DNA of 64,000 bases from JACMLC01 sp963720235 (GTDB taxonomy: Bacteria; Acidobacteriota; Blastocatellia; Pyrinomonadales; Pyrinomonadaceae). The stretch spans positions 806,001-870,000 of the forward strand of contig OY970389.1 of assembly GCA_963720235.1 (NCBI GenBank), in the 5' to 3' direction. The position numbers and the translations under genes were made by a program. Shown piece by piece: positions 24,600 through 34,334 of the stretch (its first letter is position 1; every line of letters starts with the position of its first letter). Under the pieces are notes generated by a model, which saw only the letters and a program-made list of their open reading frames with translations, searched no databases and was not told the DNA's origin.

Positions 24600-25118
24600 A
24601 TGAGCATCATTATCGAGACACCGCGTTTAGCCATCCGCGCATGGATGCTTGATGATGCAGAGAGGCTGTTTGAGATTTGCCGCCACGCGGATGTGATGCT
24701 CCACATCGGCACGCGCGAGCCGCACAAGAGCATTGACGATGCCCTGCGATTTATCAACTGGGTGACAAGCTATCAGCAAGAGCATGGCTTTAGTCGTTGG
24801 GCAGTTCTGGAAAAATCAACTGGGAAGATAATCGGCAGTTGCGGCTTTGCGCGACTGGTTGAGACGGGCGAGATTGATCTCGGCTATCTGTTTGCGCGCG
24901 AGGTTTGGGGACGAGGTTTCGCCACCGAAGCTGCGGGAGCAATCTTACGTTACGGTTTCGAGGATTTGAAATTTGACGAAGTGATAGCTTTAACAGACCC
25001 AGAGCACACGGCCTCGCAACGTGTGCTCGAAAAAATCGGCTTCACATGCAGAGGCATCCAGCGATATGACGAAGATGACGATCAGGTTTACGTCGCTGTG
25101 AATCCGCATCAGCTTTGA
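24600..25118 (+). CDS. GNAT-family N-acetyltransferase (RimJ/RimL-like)
   Basis: This 172-residue acetyltransferase has the pattern of the ribosomal-protein acetyltransferase subgroup: ETPRLAIRAWMLDDAERLFEI at the start, GEIDLGYLFAREVWGRGFATEAAGAIL as the acetyl-CoA-binding V/I-G-Y segment, and HTASQRVLEKIGF near the C-terminus. The substrate cannot be read from the sequence. It starts 17 nt after the glycosyltransferase and is followed by a family A repeat. Confidence 0.9.
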   Translation: MSIIIETPRLAIRAWMLDDAERLFEICRHADVMLHIGTREPHKSIDDALRFINWVTSYQQEHGFSRWAVLEKSTGKIIGSCGFARLVETGEIDLGYLFAREVWGRGFATEAAGAILRYGFEDLKFDEVIALTDPEHTASQRVLEKIGFTCRGIQRYDEDDDQVYVAVNPHQL

Positions 25119-25152
25119 CTACATCTTCAAAAGTAGCGATGAAAAGAAAGTT

Positions 25153-25258
25153 TCGCGCAAAGGCGCAAAGGCGCAAAGAAGAGCCGCAAAGAATTGAAGC
25201 TCTACTTAGCTTGAAAGATTCTTCGCGTCTTTCTTTGCGCCTTTGCGCCTTTGCGCGA
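25153..25258. repeat. Word-type inverted repeat, family A, perfect 28-nt arms
   Basis: Arms 25153-25180 and 25231-25258 are exact reverse complements with TCGCGC caps instead of the usual CCCGC. The 50-nt loop holds AAGCTC and TAGCTTG. It lies between two plus-strand genes, 61 nt before the pdxJ start. Confidence 0.9.
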
Positions 25259-25319
25259 GATTCTTTCGTAACTATACTTCACTAGATTTTCAAACTGAAC
25301 CACTAACTTGAGGTAAGAG

Positions 25320-26072
25320 ATGAGCGCGAGATTGAATGTCAACATAGACCACGTTGCGACAGTCAGGCAGGCGCGTCGCGCGCCGGAGCCGAGCGTCGTC
25401 GCGGCGGCGATGATGTGTGAACAGGCCGGAGCAGACGGCATCACAGTGCACCTGCGCGGCGACCGTCGCCACATCTTGGATAACGACCTTTACGCGCTCA
25501 GGCAGACAGTGACCACTTACTTGAATGTCGAGATGGCTGCGGTTGAAGAGATGATAAAGATTGCGCTCGATGTCTTGCCCGACGCAGTGACTTTAGTTGC
25601 GGAAAATCCAAACGAGATTACGACCGAAGGCGGTCTGAATGTGCATAGCAATCTAAATTCAGTCCGCGCCTCTATCAGCAGCCTGCGCGAGGCAAACATC
25701 ATCACCAGCGTCTTCATAGACCCGGAGCCGCAGCAGATTGAAGCCGCGCATGAAGCTGGCGCGCATCAGGTTGAATTATGTACTGCGGAATACGCAGACG
25801 CCACGCTCGGCGCGCGTGCGAGTCACATCGAAGGAGCCATGCGCGCGGCACAGGAATTAAGGCGACTGCGCGAAGCCGCGACGCTCGCCAAACAGTATGG
25901 CCTTCATGTCGCAGCCGGTCACGGCCTGACCTATCGCAATGTCGGCGCAGTCGCAGCCATCGAAGAGATTACGGAATTCAACATCGGCCACAACATTGTC
26001 TCTCGCTCAATCTTCACAGGACTCGACCGCGCCGTGCGCGAGATGCGCGAAGCGATTGAAAAGCAAGGATGA
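25320..26072 (+). CDS. pdxJ: Pyridoxine 5'-phosphate synthase
   Basis: PdxJ condenses 1-deoxy-D-xylulose 5-phosphate and 3-amino-2-oxopropyl phosphate to pyridoxine 5'-phosphate, the last ring-forming step of DXP-dependent vitamin B6 synthesis. The 250-residue TIM barrel shows LNVNIDHVATVRQAR at the start, DGITVHLRGDRRHI, VNPEITEGGL-type text at 95-105 (LVAENPNEITTEGGLNV), VSVFIDPE-like strand near 125 and HAAGHGLTYRNV-like box near 197. GAGG before ATG 25320 is a good ribosome-binding site. The last four codons and the TGA stop belong to the family D' inverted repeat. Confidence 0.96.
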   Translation: MSARLNVNIDHVATVRQARRAPEPSVVAAAMMCEQAGADGITVHLRGDRRHILDNDLYALRQTVTTYLNVEMAAVEEMIKIALDVLPDAVTLVAENPNEITTEGGLNVHSNLNSVRASISSLREANIITSVFIDPEPQQIEAAHEAGAHQVELCTAEYADATLGARASHIEGAMRAAQELRRLREAATLAKQYGLHVAAGHGLTYRNVGAVAAIEEITEFNIGHNIVSRSIFTGLDRAVREMREAIEKQG

Positions 26073-26154
26073 AGGATGAAGGCGGAAGGATGAAGTAAAA
26101 ACAAAAAACATTTATTTCATCCTTCATCCTTCCGCCTTCATCCTTGCTTTTCAA
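26056..26154. repeat. Word-type inverted repeat, family D' (GGATGAA), permuted arms
   Basis: The left arm (26056-26095) has words GGATGAA, GGATGAA, GGCGGAA, GGATGAA. The reverse complement of the right arm (26116-26154) has GGATGAA, GGCGGAA, GGATGAA, GGATGAA: the same four words with the variant moved one position. Both arms also share TTGAAAAGCAA, which in the left arm is pdxJ coding sequence. It lies between convergent genes. Confidence 0.9.
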
Positions 26155-26268
26155 AACTAAGAGCGACCCCGGCGATTGCGGCTCCCGATCCGCTCCTGCC
26201 AGTGTCGCTCTCAGTCGTTTCCGGCCAACTTCAAAAAGCGACCGAAACTCAAGAGATAAATTTCAAGC

Positions 26269-27324
26269 TCAGCTTGCTATCGCATCGCGTTCTGCATTGG
26301 GCATCGCAAAGCCCATGTGCTTGTAAGCCGCGCGCGTCACGACGCGCCCGCGTGGCGTGCGATTGAGCAGGCCAATTTGAATCAGATAAGGCTCTATAAT
26401 CTCTTCTATGGATTCGCGCTCTTCGCTGATTGAAGCCGCGATGGTTCCGACTCCGACCGGGCCGCCGTCAAACTTTTCTATAATCGCGCTCAAAAGTTTG
26501 CGGTCAACTTCGTCAAGCCCGAAGCGGTCAACTTCCATCTCGTCCAACGCACGGCGCGAAACGGGCTGCGTAATTCGCCCGTCGCTCAAGACTTCCGCGT
26601 AATCCCGCACGCGGCGCAAGAGGCGATTGGCAATGCGCGGTGTCCCGCGCGCACGCCGCGCAATCTCACGCGCGCCTGTCGCTTCAATCTCGACGCCTAA
26701 GATTTCCGCCGAGCGATGAATGATAATTTCCAAGTCCTTCTGCGAATAAAAATCCAAGTGCTGCACGATGCCGAAGCGACCGCGAAGAGGAGCAGTGATT
26801 AATCCTGCGCGCGTGGTTGCTCCGACGAGTGTGAACTTCGGCAACTCTAATTTGATAGAGCGCGCGGCAGTCCCCTGACCAATCATCACGTCGAGCTGGT
26901 AATCCTCCATCGCAGGATAGAGCACCTCTTCAATCTGTGGGCGCAGGCGATGTATCTCGTCTATGAAAAGCACCTCGCCTTCCTGCAAATTTGTGAGAAT
27001 CGCTGCGAGGTCGCCGCCGCGCTCAATGGCTGGCGCGCTGACGCTTTTTAAGGGCGCATCCATCTCTGCTGCAATGATATTGGCGAGTGTCGTCTTGCCC
27101 AAGCCCGGCGGGCCGAAGAAGAGCACATGGTCGAGCGCCTCGCGGCGCGCACGCGCAGCCTTGAGAAAAATCTTGAGATTGCTCGTGACCTTTGTCTGGC
27201 CTATGTATTCTTCCAGACGGCGCGGGCGAAGACTCGGCTCTGCCTGCACGTCTTCGGGCGTTGCCTCGCCTGCGATAGCGCGCGGCGCGTCCGTAATTTC
27301 AGGTTCGGTTATCATCTGTGACAT
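26269..27324 (-). CDS. ruvB: Holliday junction branch migration ATPase RuvB
   Basis: RuvB drives branch migration of Holliday junctions together with RuvA and RuvC in recombination and repair. This 351-residue AAA+ protein shows RPRRLEEYIGQTKV at the start, Walker A FGPPGLGKTTLA, Walker B LFIDEIHRL, sensor GATTRAGLIT and the C-terminal winged helix ending GRVVTRAAYKHMGF. I chose ATG 27324, preceded by GAGG; the longer frame to 27408 has no ribosome-binding site. ruvA and ruvC are not in the window. A family A repeat separates it from atpC upstream on the same strand. Confidence 0.96.
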   Translation of the reverse strand: MSQMITEPEITDAPRAIAGEATPEDVQAEPSLRPRRLEEYIGQTKVTSNLKIFLKAARARREALDHVLFFGPPGLGKTTLANIIAAEMDAPLKSVSAPAIERGGDLAAILTNLQEGEVLFIDEIHRLRPQIEEVLYPAMEDYQLDVMIGQGTAARSIKLELPKFTLVGATTRAGLITAPLRGRFGIVQHLDFYSQKDLEIIIHRSAEILGVEIEATGAREIARRARGTPRIANRLLRRVRDYAEVLSDGRITQPVSRRALDEMEVDRFGLDEVDRKLLSAIIEKFDGGPVGVGTIAASISEERESIEEIIEPYLIQIGLLNRTPRGRVVTRAAYKHMGFAMPNAERDAIAS

Positions 27325-27444
27325 CAAAAAACCTCTGTTCGAAAGAAGCAAACAGTGAACTTCAAAGAGGTTCGCATTATACCGTCTTTGGGCGATTGTT
27401 TCAAGCATGAAACAAGGATTTTAAAGCGGAATTTACAAGAAAAG

Positions 27445-27510
27445 TTTCCCGCAAAGGCGCAAAGACGCAAAGGAAAACATTTAAGTTCTTCTTTGCGCCT
27501 TTGCAGGAAA
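27445..27510. repeat. Word-type inverted repeat, family A, unequal arms
   Basis: The left arm (27445-27472) has one 8-nt word more than the right arm (27491-27510). The outer 20 nt pair with one mismatch. The loop has AAAACATTTAAGTTC. It begins 9 nt after the atpC stop (minus strand). Confidence 0.85.
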
Positions 27511-27519
27511 TGTCTTTGC

Positions 27520-27948
27520 TTATCTATCTGCGCTTGATGGAGAACCCGGCGCGACGAGTTGGAGGCGGACGATGGAGCGTTCAAGGCGTGCGCGTGCGAC
27601 CTCGAAATCTTCTTCCGTGCCGCTCCATGCGCTGAGAGTTTTCTCCGCGTGCTCGCGCGCGAGGCGTGCGCGTGCGGCGTCAATCTCTTCGGGATGTTCT
27701 GCGACTTCGGCGAGGACGGTCACGCGGTCTTGATTGACTTCGACGAAGCCGCCGGAGACATGTAGTTTAGTCGTCGCGCCGCCCTTTGTGTAAGAGAGCA
27801 CGCCTGTCTGCAACTGCGAGATAAGCGGCGTGTGGCCGGGCAGGATGCCAAGCTCGCCGCTCTGGCTGGGGATGTAAACCGCGTCAACATTTTCCGCCAG
27901 CACACGACGCTCAGGCGTGACGACTTCGAGTTTGATTTGCTCAGCCAT
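27520..27948 (-). CDS. atpC: ATP synthase F1 subunit epsilon
   Basis: This subunit is part of the central stalk of the F1 motor and can inhibit ATP hydrolysis. The 142-residue protein shows the β-sandwich ESKLEVVTPERRVLAENVDAVYIPSQ-like start, GELGILPGHTPLISQLQTGVL, and a C-terminal two-helix region rich in Ala, Arg and Glu. It lies 11 nt after atpD on the same strand and must share its transcript. Confidence 0.95.
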   Translation of the reverse strand: MAEQIKLEVVTPERRVLAENVDAVYIPSQSGELGILPGHTPLISQLQTGVLSYTKGGATTKLHVSGGFVEVNQDRVTVLAEVAEHPEEIDAARARLAREHAEKTLSAWSGTEEDFEVARARLERSIVRLQLVAPGSPSSADR

Positions 27949-27959
27949 ACTTTTATGTC

Positions 27960-29492
27960 TTAGCCCTGTGCGGCAATCTGCTTGCCCTTCTCGACGGCTT
28001 CTTCGATTGTGCCGACCATGTAGAAAGCCTGTTCGGGAAGGTCGTCGTGCTGGCCGTCAACAATCTCACGAAAACCTTTGATGGTGTCTTCGAGCTTGAC
28101 GTACTTGCCCTTGAGACTTGTGAACTGCTCCGCGACGTGGAAGGGCTGCGAGAAGAATCTCTGCACCTTGCGCGCGCGCGCCACGACGAGCTTGTCTTCG
28201 TCAGACAATTCATCAATTCCAAGAATGGCTATGATGTCCTGCAAATCTTTATAGCGTTGCAGAATGCGCTTCACATCCTGCGCCGTGTTGTAGTGCTCAT
28301 CGCCAATGATGCGCGGGTCAAGAATGCGCGAGGAAGAGCCGAGCGGGTCAACCGCCGGATAGATTCCGAGTTCGACAATCTGGCGCGAGAGAGCTGTGAC
28401 AGCGTCCAGGTGCGCGAAGGTCGTCGCGGGCGCGGGGTCTGTGTAATCGTCCGCAGGAACATAGACGGCTTGAATCGAAGTAATCGAGCCGGTCTTGGTC
28501 GAAGTGATGCGCTCCTGCATCTCGCCCATTTCCGTCGCGAGGTTCGGTTGATAACCGACAGCAGACGGCATGCGTCCCAAGAGCGCGGAGACTTCCGAAC
28601 CAGCCTGCGTAAAGCGGAAGATGTTATCCACAAAGAGCAGCACGTCGAGCCCCTGGTCGCGGAAATATTCTGCGACCGTCAGACCTGAGAGAGCGACCCT
28701 GAGACGCGCTCCGGGCGGCTCTGTCATCTGACCGTAGATGAGCGCGACCTTCGATTTGCCGATAGCATTCATGTCAACTTTGGTGAGGTCAAACTCACCC
28801 GTGTCATGCAGGTGCTTATTGAAGACTTCGCCAAACTGTATAACTTCGGACTCGACCATCTCGCGCAAGAGGTCATTGCCCTCGCGCGTTCTCTCGCCGA
28901 CGCCAGCAAAGACAGAGAAGCCAGAGCGCGCCTTGGCGATGTTGTTAATCAACTCCATGACGATGACTGTCTTGCCGACGCCCGCGCCGCCGAAGAGTCC
29001 GATTTTGCCGCCGCGCACGAAGGGCTGAATCAGGTCAATGACCTTGATGCCCGTCTCGAACATTTCGAGTTCGGTTGACTGCTCGTCAAAGTCCGGCGCG
29101 TGTCTGTGAATCGGATAGCGCGTCTCAGCCTTCACTGGCCCAAGGCTATCCACAGGCTCGCCGATGACATTCATCACACGGCCCAGTGTGCCTTCGCCGA
29201 CTGGCACAGTAATCGGGCCGCCCGTGTCAATCGCGCGCATGCCGCGCACCATGCCGTCCGTCGGCAGCATGGAGACTGCGCGGACGCGGCCTTCGCCAAG
29301 ATGCTGCTGAACTTCGCAGACCACATCAATCGGCTCTGGCACATCAAAGCCCTCCGAAGTGATACGCAACGCCTGATAAATCGGCGGCAAATAATTCTCT
29401 TCAAACTCCACGTCCACGACCGGGCCGATAATCTGCACGACGCGACCTGGATGTCCGTTTCCGGCGCTCAAGTTTCCATTTGGCGTAGCCAT
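27960..29492 (-). CDS. atpD: ATP synthase F1 subunit beta
   Basis: The catalytic subunit of F1 ATP synthase, 510 residues, with Walker A GLFGGAGVGKTVIV near residue 175, GERTREGNDL, the Walker B region VALIYGQMTEPPGARLRVALSG and the family signature PAVDPLGSSSR. The N-terminus is extended by about 15 residues (SAGNGHP) relative to many homologues. Only atpD and atpC are here; the remaining F-ATPase genes must be elsewhere. A split arrangement with βε apart is known in several phyla. Confidence 0.97.
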   Translation of the reverse strand: MATPNGNLSAGNGHPGRVVQIIGPVVDVEFEENYLPPIYQALRITSEGFDVPEPIDVVCEVQQHLGEGRVRAVSMLPTDGMVRGMRAIDTGGPITVPVGEGTLGRVMNVIGEPVDSLGPVKAETRYPIHRHAPDFDEQSTELEMFETGIKVIDLIQPFVRGGKIGLFGGAGVGKTVIVMELINNIAKARSGFSVFAGVGERTREGNDLLREMVESEVIQFGEVFNKHLHDTGEFDLTKVDMNAIGKSKVALIYGQMTEPPGARLRVALSGLTVAEYFRDQGLDVLLFVDNIFRFTQAGSEVSALLGRMPSAVGYQPNLATEMGEMQERITSTKTGSITSIQAVYVPADDYTDPAPATTFAHLDAVTALSRQIVELGIYPAVDPLGSSSRILDPRIIGDEHYNTAQDVKRILQRYKDLQDIIAILGIDELSDEDKLVVARARKVQRFFSQPFHVAEQFTSLKGKYVKLEDTIKGFREIVDGQHDDLPEQAFYMVGTIEEAVEKGKQIAAQG

Positions 29493-29836
29493 ACTTAAAC
29501 TTTTAAACTCCTCTTAAAGTGTGCCTGTGAAGGCGAAAAAAATGGTGTGTGAAAAGCTGGACAAGATAACACAGCGCGCCTGTCTCTTGCAAAAGCAGGG
29601 GCTTATTCTTTAGTCGCGTCAGCGACGATATATCAGTAGCCCATAGCGTCAGCTATGGGTTAAAGAAGAGCAACCTGTTTTGAGCTATCTTTAGATAGCG
29701 GCATAATATCTCTTGCTTAATAAATCAAACTTGAATTTATGCCGCCCTCTATCGAGGGCTTTGATGTTTTACCTGCATCTGTCCCACAGCTTGCGCTGTG
29801 GGCTACTGATATATCGCTACTCCGTAGCTTCAATAA
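29493..29836. other. Intergenic region filled by a compound palindromic element
   Basis: After about 120 nt of ordinary leader upstream of atpD, the region holds a compound REP-like element at 29613-29828 (separate entry). No gene, tRNA or standard promoter was recognised. Confidence 0.6.
29613..29828. repeat. Compound REP-like palindromic element
   Basis: Perfect outer arms of 18 nt (29625-29642 and 29800-29817; CGATATATCAGTAGCCCA) enclose hairpins with short loops: GTCGC-GTCA-GCGAC (29613), CCCATAGC-GTCA-GCTATGGG (29640), GCTATCT-TT-AGATAGC (29684), GCCCTC-TATC-GAGGGC (29744), CCCACAGC-TTGC-GCTGTGGG (29783) and GCTAC-TCC-GTAGC (29816). The outer motif recurs at 53111-53293. REP sequences of this type are usually moved by RAYT transposases, none of which is in the window. 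Confidence 0.85.
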
Positions 29837-30112
29837 TTAAATCTCTTCTTCATCTATCCGTATCTTCATACGTCGCAGAGTTCTGAGGTCTTCGTCCGTC
29901 AATTCGAGCTCAGCGTCTGCGCCGTCCTCATCGCCGTCTTCGCCCTCATGCGGGCGCAAGCCTATCTCTAAGCGCAGCGTTAACTCCATCTCATAGCCAG
30001 CCTCGCGCAGCCGCTCGATGGCGTTGGCGACCTGCGAAGAGTTTTCGACGGCAGAGTTGATAGCCGCGCCAATCTCCTGCACAATCTCTTTAGCTTCGTC
30101 GTCAATCTCCAA
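29837..30112 (-). CDS. Small acidic hypothetical protein
   Basis: This 91-residue protein has an amphipathic helical N-terminus (EIVQEIGAAINSAVENSSQVANAIERLREAGYEMELTL, quoted here in parts: EIVQEIGAAINSAVEN and QVANAIERLREAGYEM), a central acidic linker EGEDGDEDGADAEL and a C-terminal helix TDEDLRTLRRMKIRI. I recognise no family. Codon use and strand fit a real gene, and it is divergent from the mutase gene 167 nt away. Confidence 0.6.
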   Translation of the reverse strand: MEIDDEAKEIVQEIGAAINSAVENSSQVANAIERLREAGYEMELTLRLEIGLRPHEGEDGDEDGADAELELTDEDLRTLRRMKIRIDEEEI

Positions 30113-30279
30113 AATGTTCTACTCTGGCAAGCCTTTGTTTCGGGTTACGGCGACAGGGGCGTTTGATAAGATGGATGCTACGCGACGCACACGCTTGCGG
30201 TCAACTCGCCTTTTTACTTTTGCCTTCTTCATCCATATGCTAGGCTTCGATAACTTTTTTCCGAATAAAGAGACGAGCC

Positions 30280-31890
<1,611 letters not shown>

Positions 31891-31907
31891 TAAAGGAGAG
31901 AAAGACC

Positions 31908-32870
31908 ATGCGCTTCTTCACCTCATACTTTCTAATTGCTGTTTTAGCTTGCTGCGCCGCGCTGGCTCTTTTCGGCGCGCAGAGTTCACACGCGCACGCG
32001 TCTGCCTCTCTTCGTAATCAGGAAGAGGCGGCGGTGTGGGAAAGATACAGGGCGAAAGGAGAAGAGTTCTCAGTGATGTTGCCGGAATTGCCGGGAGTCG
32101 TTTCCAGAACCCGTTGTCTGGAAATAGATTGCAAGAGCAAACGGCAGGAGTTCGTCTATGCAGCCTATGCTGATGGAGGCGTCTATCTCATCACTTCATA
32201 TCAAAATTCAAATCGTCGCCTGTCGCTCGAAGAGATTATTGCTGAGAGCTTAACTCCGCTTCAGGAAAATGATGTGCTCGTCTCTCGCAGCGATGTCAAG
32301 CTTGAAGCATTTAGCGGCAAAAAGTTTGTCATCGGCTCAAAGAATAGCGACTATAGCAGAGTGGTCATTTACTATCAGGCACGCGAGCATGTCTATGAGT
32401 TAAAGGCCGTCAATGAAAACCTGAGTGACCCCGCGATACAAAAGTTTTTTGATTCGTTCAGACTGGGAGAGAAGACCGGAAAAGAGATTGGCGACGGAGC
32501 GAGAATAGGCCCGGCCACAATGCCTGCCGCGCCTGCTGCCTCTAAGACTGCGGAGAGTGCTAAGGACAGCTCTGCGCCTGCTATCTTTCGGCCAGTCGAA
32601 GTGACGCGCAAAGCGAGAATCGTCTATAAGGCTGTCCCGGAATATACGGAAGAGGCGCGCCAGAATGAGCTCACCGGCACGGTCGTTTTGCAAATGGTGT
32701 TGGCTTCATCCGGTAAAGTCGTCAATATACGCACCGTCAGCGGCTTGCCCTTCGGCTTGACCGAGAAGGCCATTGCCGCCGCGCGCAAAATCTACTTCAT
32801 CCCGGCCAACAAGGACGGCAAGCGCGTCTCGCAGTACATACGTGTCGAGTATAATTTCAATCTCTATTAA
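31908..32870 (+). CDS. TonB C-terminal-domain exported protein
   Basis: This 320-residue exported protein begins with a signal sequence (FLIAVLACCAALALFGAQSSHA). A 150-residue N-terminal region of unknown fold (FSVMLPELPGVVSRTRCLEIDCKS in parts) contains two nearby cysteines. A Pro/Ala/Ser linker follows, then a TonB C-terminal domain: PEYTEEARQNELTGTVVLQM, GLPFGLTEKAIAAARKIYF and VSQYIRVEYNF. TonB-type domains transmit force or contact outer-membrane receptors, but this protein has no N-terminal TM anchor plus Pro-rich spacer of classical TonB, so its partner is unknown. AAAGGAGAG precedes ATG 31908. It follows the mutase by 17 nt. Confidence 0.8.
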   Translation: MRFFTSYFLIAVLACCAALALFGAQSSHAHASASLRNQEEAAVWERYRAKGEEFSVMLPELPGVVSRTRCLEIDCKSKRQEFVYAAYADGGVYLITSYQNSNRRLSLEEIIAESLTPLQENDVLVSRSDVKLEAFSGKKFVIGSKNSDYSRVVIYYQAREHVYELKAVNENLSDPAIQKFFDSFRLGEKTGKEIGDGARIGPATMPAAPAASKTAESAKDSSAPAIFRPVEVTRKARIVYKAVPEYTEEARQNELTGTVVLQMVLASSGKVVNIRTVSGLPFGLTEKAIAAARKIYFIPANKDGKRVSQYIRVEYNFNLY

Positions 32871-32905
32871 GGCGTCGCGTCATGCATGTGAAAGGATAAC
32901 CGAAG

Positions 32906-33196
32906 TTGGCAAAGACATTTAAATATCGCGTGTGTCAGACGCAGATGGCGCGTGTGACATATGTCAATGGACAGTGGCAGGGATTGCAGGTCGGGGAGGT
33001 GCCGGGCGCGGAGACTCTCTTTAACTCTTGCCCGATGGTCTGGGAATATCTTGAGTCTGTCGGACGCGACGGCTGGGAATTGGTGACTGCTGCGGAGCAT
33101 GCTATGAGTCATGGCGAAGAAGTCTCGAACGCTGTGAGTCTGCTGTTTTTGAAGAAGGAAGTTTCAACGGATAACGGGGAGTCAGGAGCTTTATAA
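32906..33196 (+). CDS. Small DUF4177-like protein
   Basis: This 96-residue protein shows FKYRVCQTQMARVTYVNGQW at the start and EYLESVGRDGWELVTAAEH in the middle, ending with a hydrophobic SLLFLKKEV strand. This resembles the short DUF4177 family of unknown function (YKVV...LNELGxxGWELV...). The start is TTG 32906 with AAAGGA 10 nt upstream. It lies between the TonB-like gene and oppD, 7 nt from the latter, so all may be co-transcribed. Confidence 0.65.
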   Translation: MAKTFKYRVCQTQMARVTYVNGQWQGLQVGEVPGAETLFNSCPMVWEYLESVGRDGWELVTAAEHAMSHGEEVSNAVSLLFLKKEVSTDNGESGAL

Positions 33197-33203
33197 AGCA
33201 GTT

Positions 33204-34241
33204 ATGTCTCATCTGCTCGAAGTCAAAATTTTGCAGACACATTTTCCGACGCGCGCGGGGCTGGTGCGCGCTGTGGATGGCGTGAGTTTTTATGTTGAGA
33301 AGGGCGAGTTGCTGGGGCTGGTCGGTGAATCTGGTTGCGGGAAATCCATTACGGCTTTGTCTATCATGCGTCTGATTTCGCCGCCGGGAAAAATTGTCGG
33401 CGGTGAGATTGTCTTTGACGGAGAGGATTTGCTGGCGGCTTCGGATGAACGCATGCGCGAGATACGCGGCGACGACATCGCGATGATTTTTCAAGACCCT
33501 ATGACCTCGCTCAATCCTGTCTTTACGGTCGGAGAGCAGATTGCGGAAGCCCTGCGCCTGCATCGTAAATTGTCGCGCGCGGATGCACGGCGGGCTGCGA
33601 TTGATGCTATGCAGGAGGTTGCGATTCCAGACCCCTCAAGGCGCGCGGATGATTATCCGCATCAACTTTCGGGCGGCATGCGTCAGCGCGTGATGATTGC
33701 AATGGCTCTGGCCTGTGACCCGAAACTTTTAATCGCGGACGAGCCGACGACGGCTCTTGATGTGACGATACAGGCGCAGATACTTGAGCTCTTGAATGAG
33801 CTCAGGCGGACGCGCGATTTGGGAGTGCTGCTGATTACGCATGACCTCGGCGTGGTCGCAGAGGTCGCGGATAGAGTTGCAGTGATGTACACGGGGCGCA
33901 TTGTCGAAGAGTCTCCGGTCGAAGAGCTTTTCGCGCGGCCCAAGCATCCGTACACGGAAGGCTTGCTGCGCTCTGTTCCCAAACTTGCGGCGGATGAAGT
34001 GGGGCGTGCAAAGCGGCTTGAGACCATCGAAGGCGTTGTGCCGAGCCCGACTGCTTTGCCAGATGGTTGCCACTTCGCGCCGCGCTGCTCGCACAGGATG
34101 CCGCGCTGCACTGTCGGAGAGATTCCGCTTTACGAGCTTGAAAGGGAAGTGAGCGTGCGCTGTGTGCTCTACGATCTTGCGGCAGCAGTCGCGGCAGACC
34201 ATCAGATAGCCACAGAGACACAGAGGCACGGAGAAAGTTAA
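33204..34241 (+). CDS. Oligopeptide/dipeptide ABC transporter ATPase (OppD/DppD-like)
   Basis: This cytoplasmic ATPase powers peptide import together with OppF. The 345 residues show Walker A GESGCGKSITALSI, Q-loop, signature LSGGMRQRVMIAMAL, Walker B LLIADEPTTALDVTIQ and H-loop HDLGVVAEVADR. The C-terminal extension of the peptide-transporter subfamily has the cysteine group FAPRCSHRMPRC. The last residues (ATETQRHGES) and TAA stop are encoded by the left arm of the family E repeat. No binding protein or permease is adjacent. Confidence 0.9.
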   Translation: MSHLLEVKILQTHFPTRAGLVRAVDGVSFYVEKGELLGLVGESGCGKSITALSIMRLISPPGKIVGGEIVFDGEDLLAASDERMREIRGDDIAMIFQDPMTSLNPVFTVGEQIAEALRLHRKLSRADARRAAIDAMQEVAIPDPSRRADDYPHQLSGGMRQRVMIAMALACDPKLLIADEPTTALDVTIQAQILELLNELRRTRDLGVLLITHDLGVVAEVADRVAVMYTGRIVEESPVEELFARPKHPYTEGLLRSVPKLAADEVGRAKRLETIEGVVPSPTALPDGCHFAPRCSHRMPRCTVGEIPLYELEREVSVRCVLYDLAAAVAADHQIATETQRHGES

Positions 34242-34326
34242 AAGTAAAAAGGCAAAAGTTAAGACAAACAAGCTTGCTCTTTAACCTGCTTCGTTTTTAA
34301 TCTCTGTGCCTCTGTGTCTCTGTGGC
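34209..34326. repeat. Word-type inverted repeat, family E (CACAGAGA), 26-nt arms
   Basis: The left arm 34209-34234 and right arm 34301-34326 pair with one mismatch and use three 8-nt words (CACAGAGA, CACAGAGG, CACGGAGA). The loop has AAAAAGGCAAAAGTTAAGAC and ACAAGCTTGCTCTTTAAC. The left arm lies inside the oppD reading frame. The right arm ends 8 nt before the oppF ATG. Confidence 0.9.
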
Positions 34327-34334
34327 AAAATTTT

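Noticed and set aside
27520..29492. Complete ATP synthase operon
   Set aside because: Only the β and ε genes are here. The upstream gene on that strand is a small hypothetical protein separated by a REP-like element.
29613..29828. Insertion sequence or transposon remnant
   Set aside because: There is no transposase frame or target-site duplication that I can identify. The structure is purely palindromic and repeated, as in REP elements.
34314..34334. Longer start for OppF
   Set aside because: The upstream codons translate the right arm of the family E repeat and lack a ribosome-binding site; the N-terminus from 34335 is long enough.
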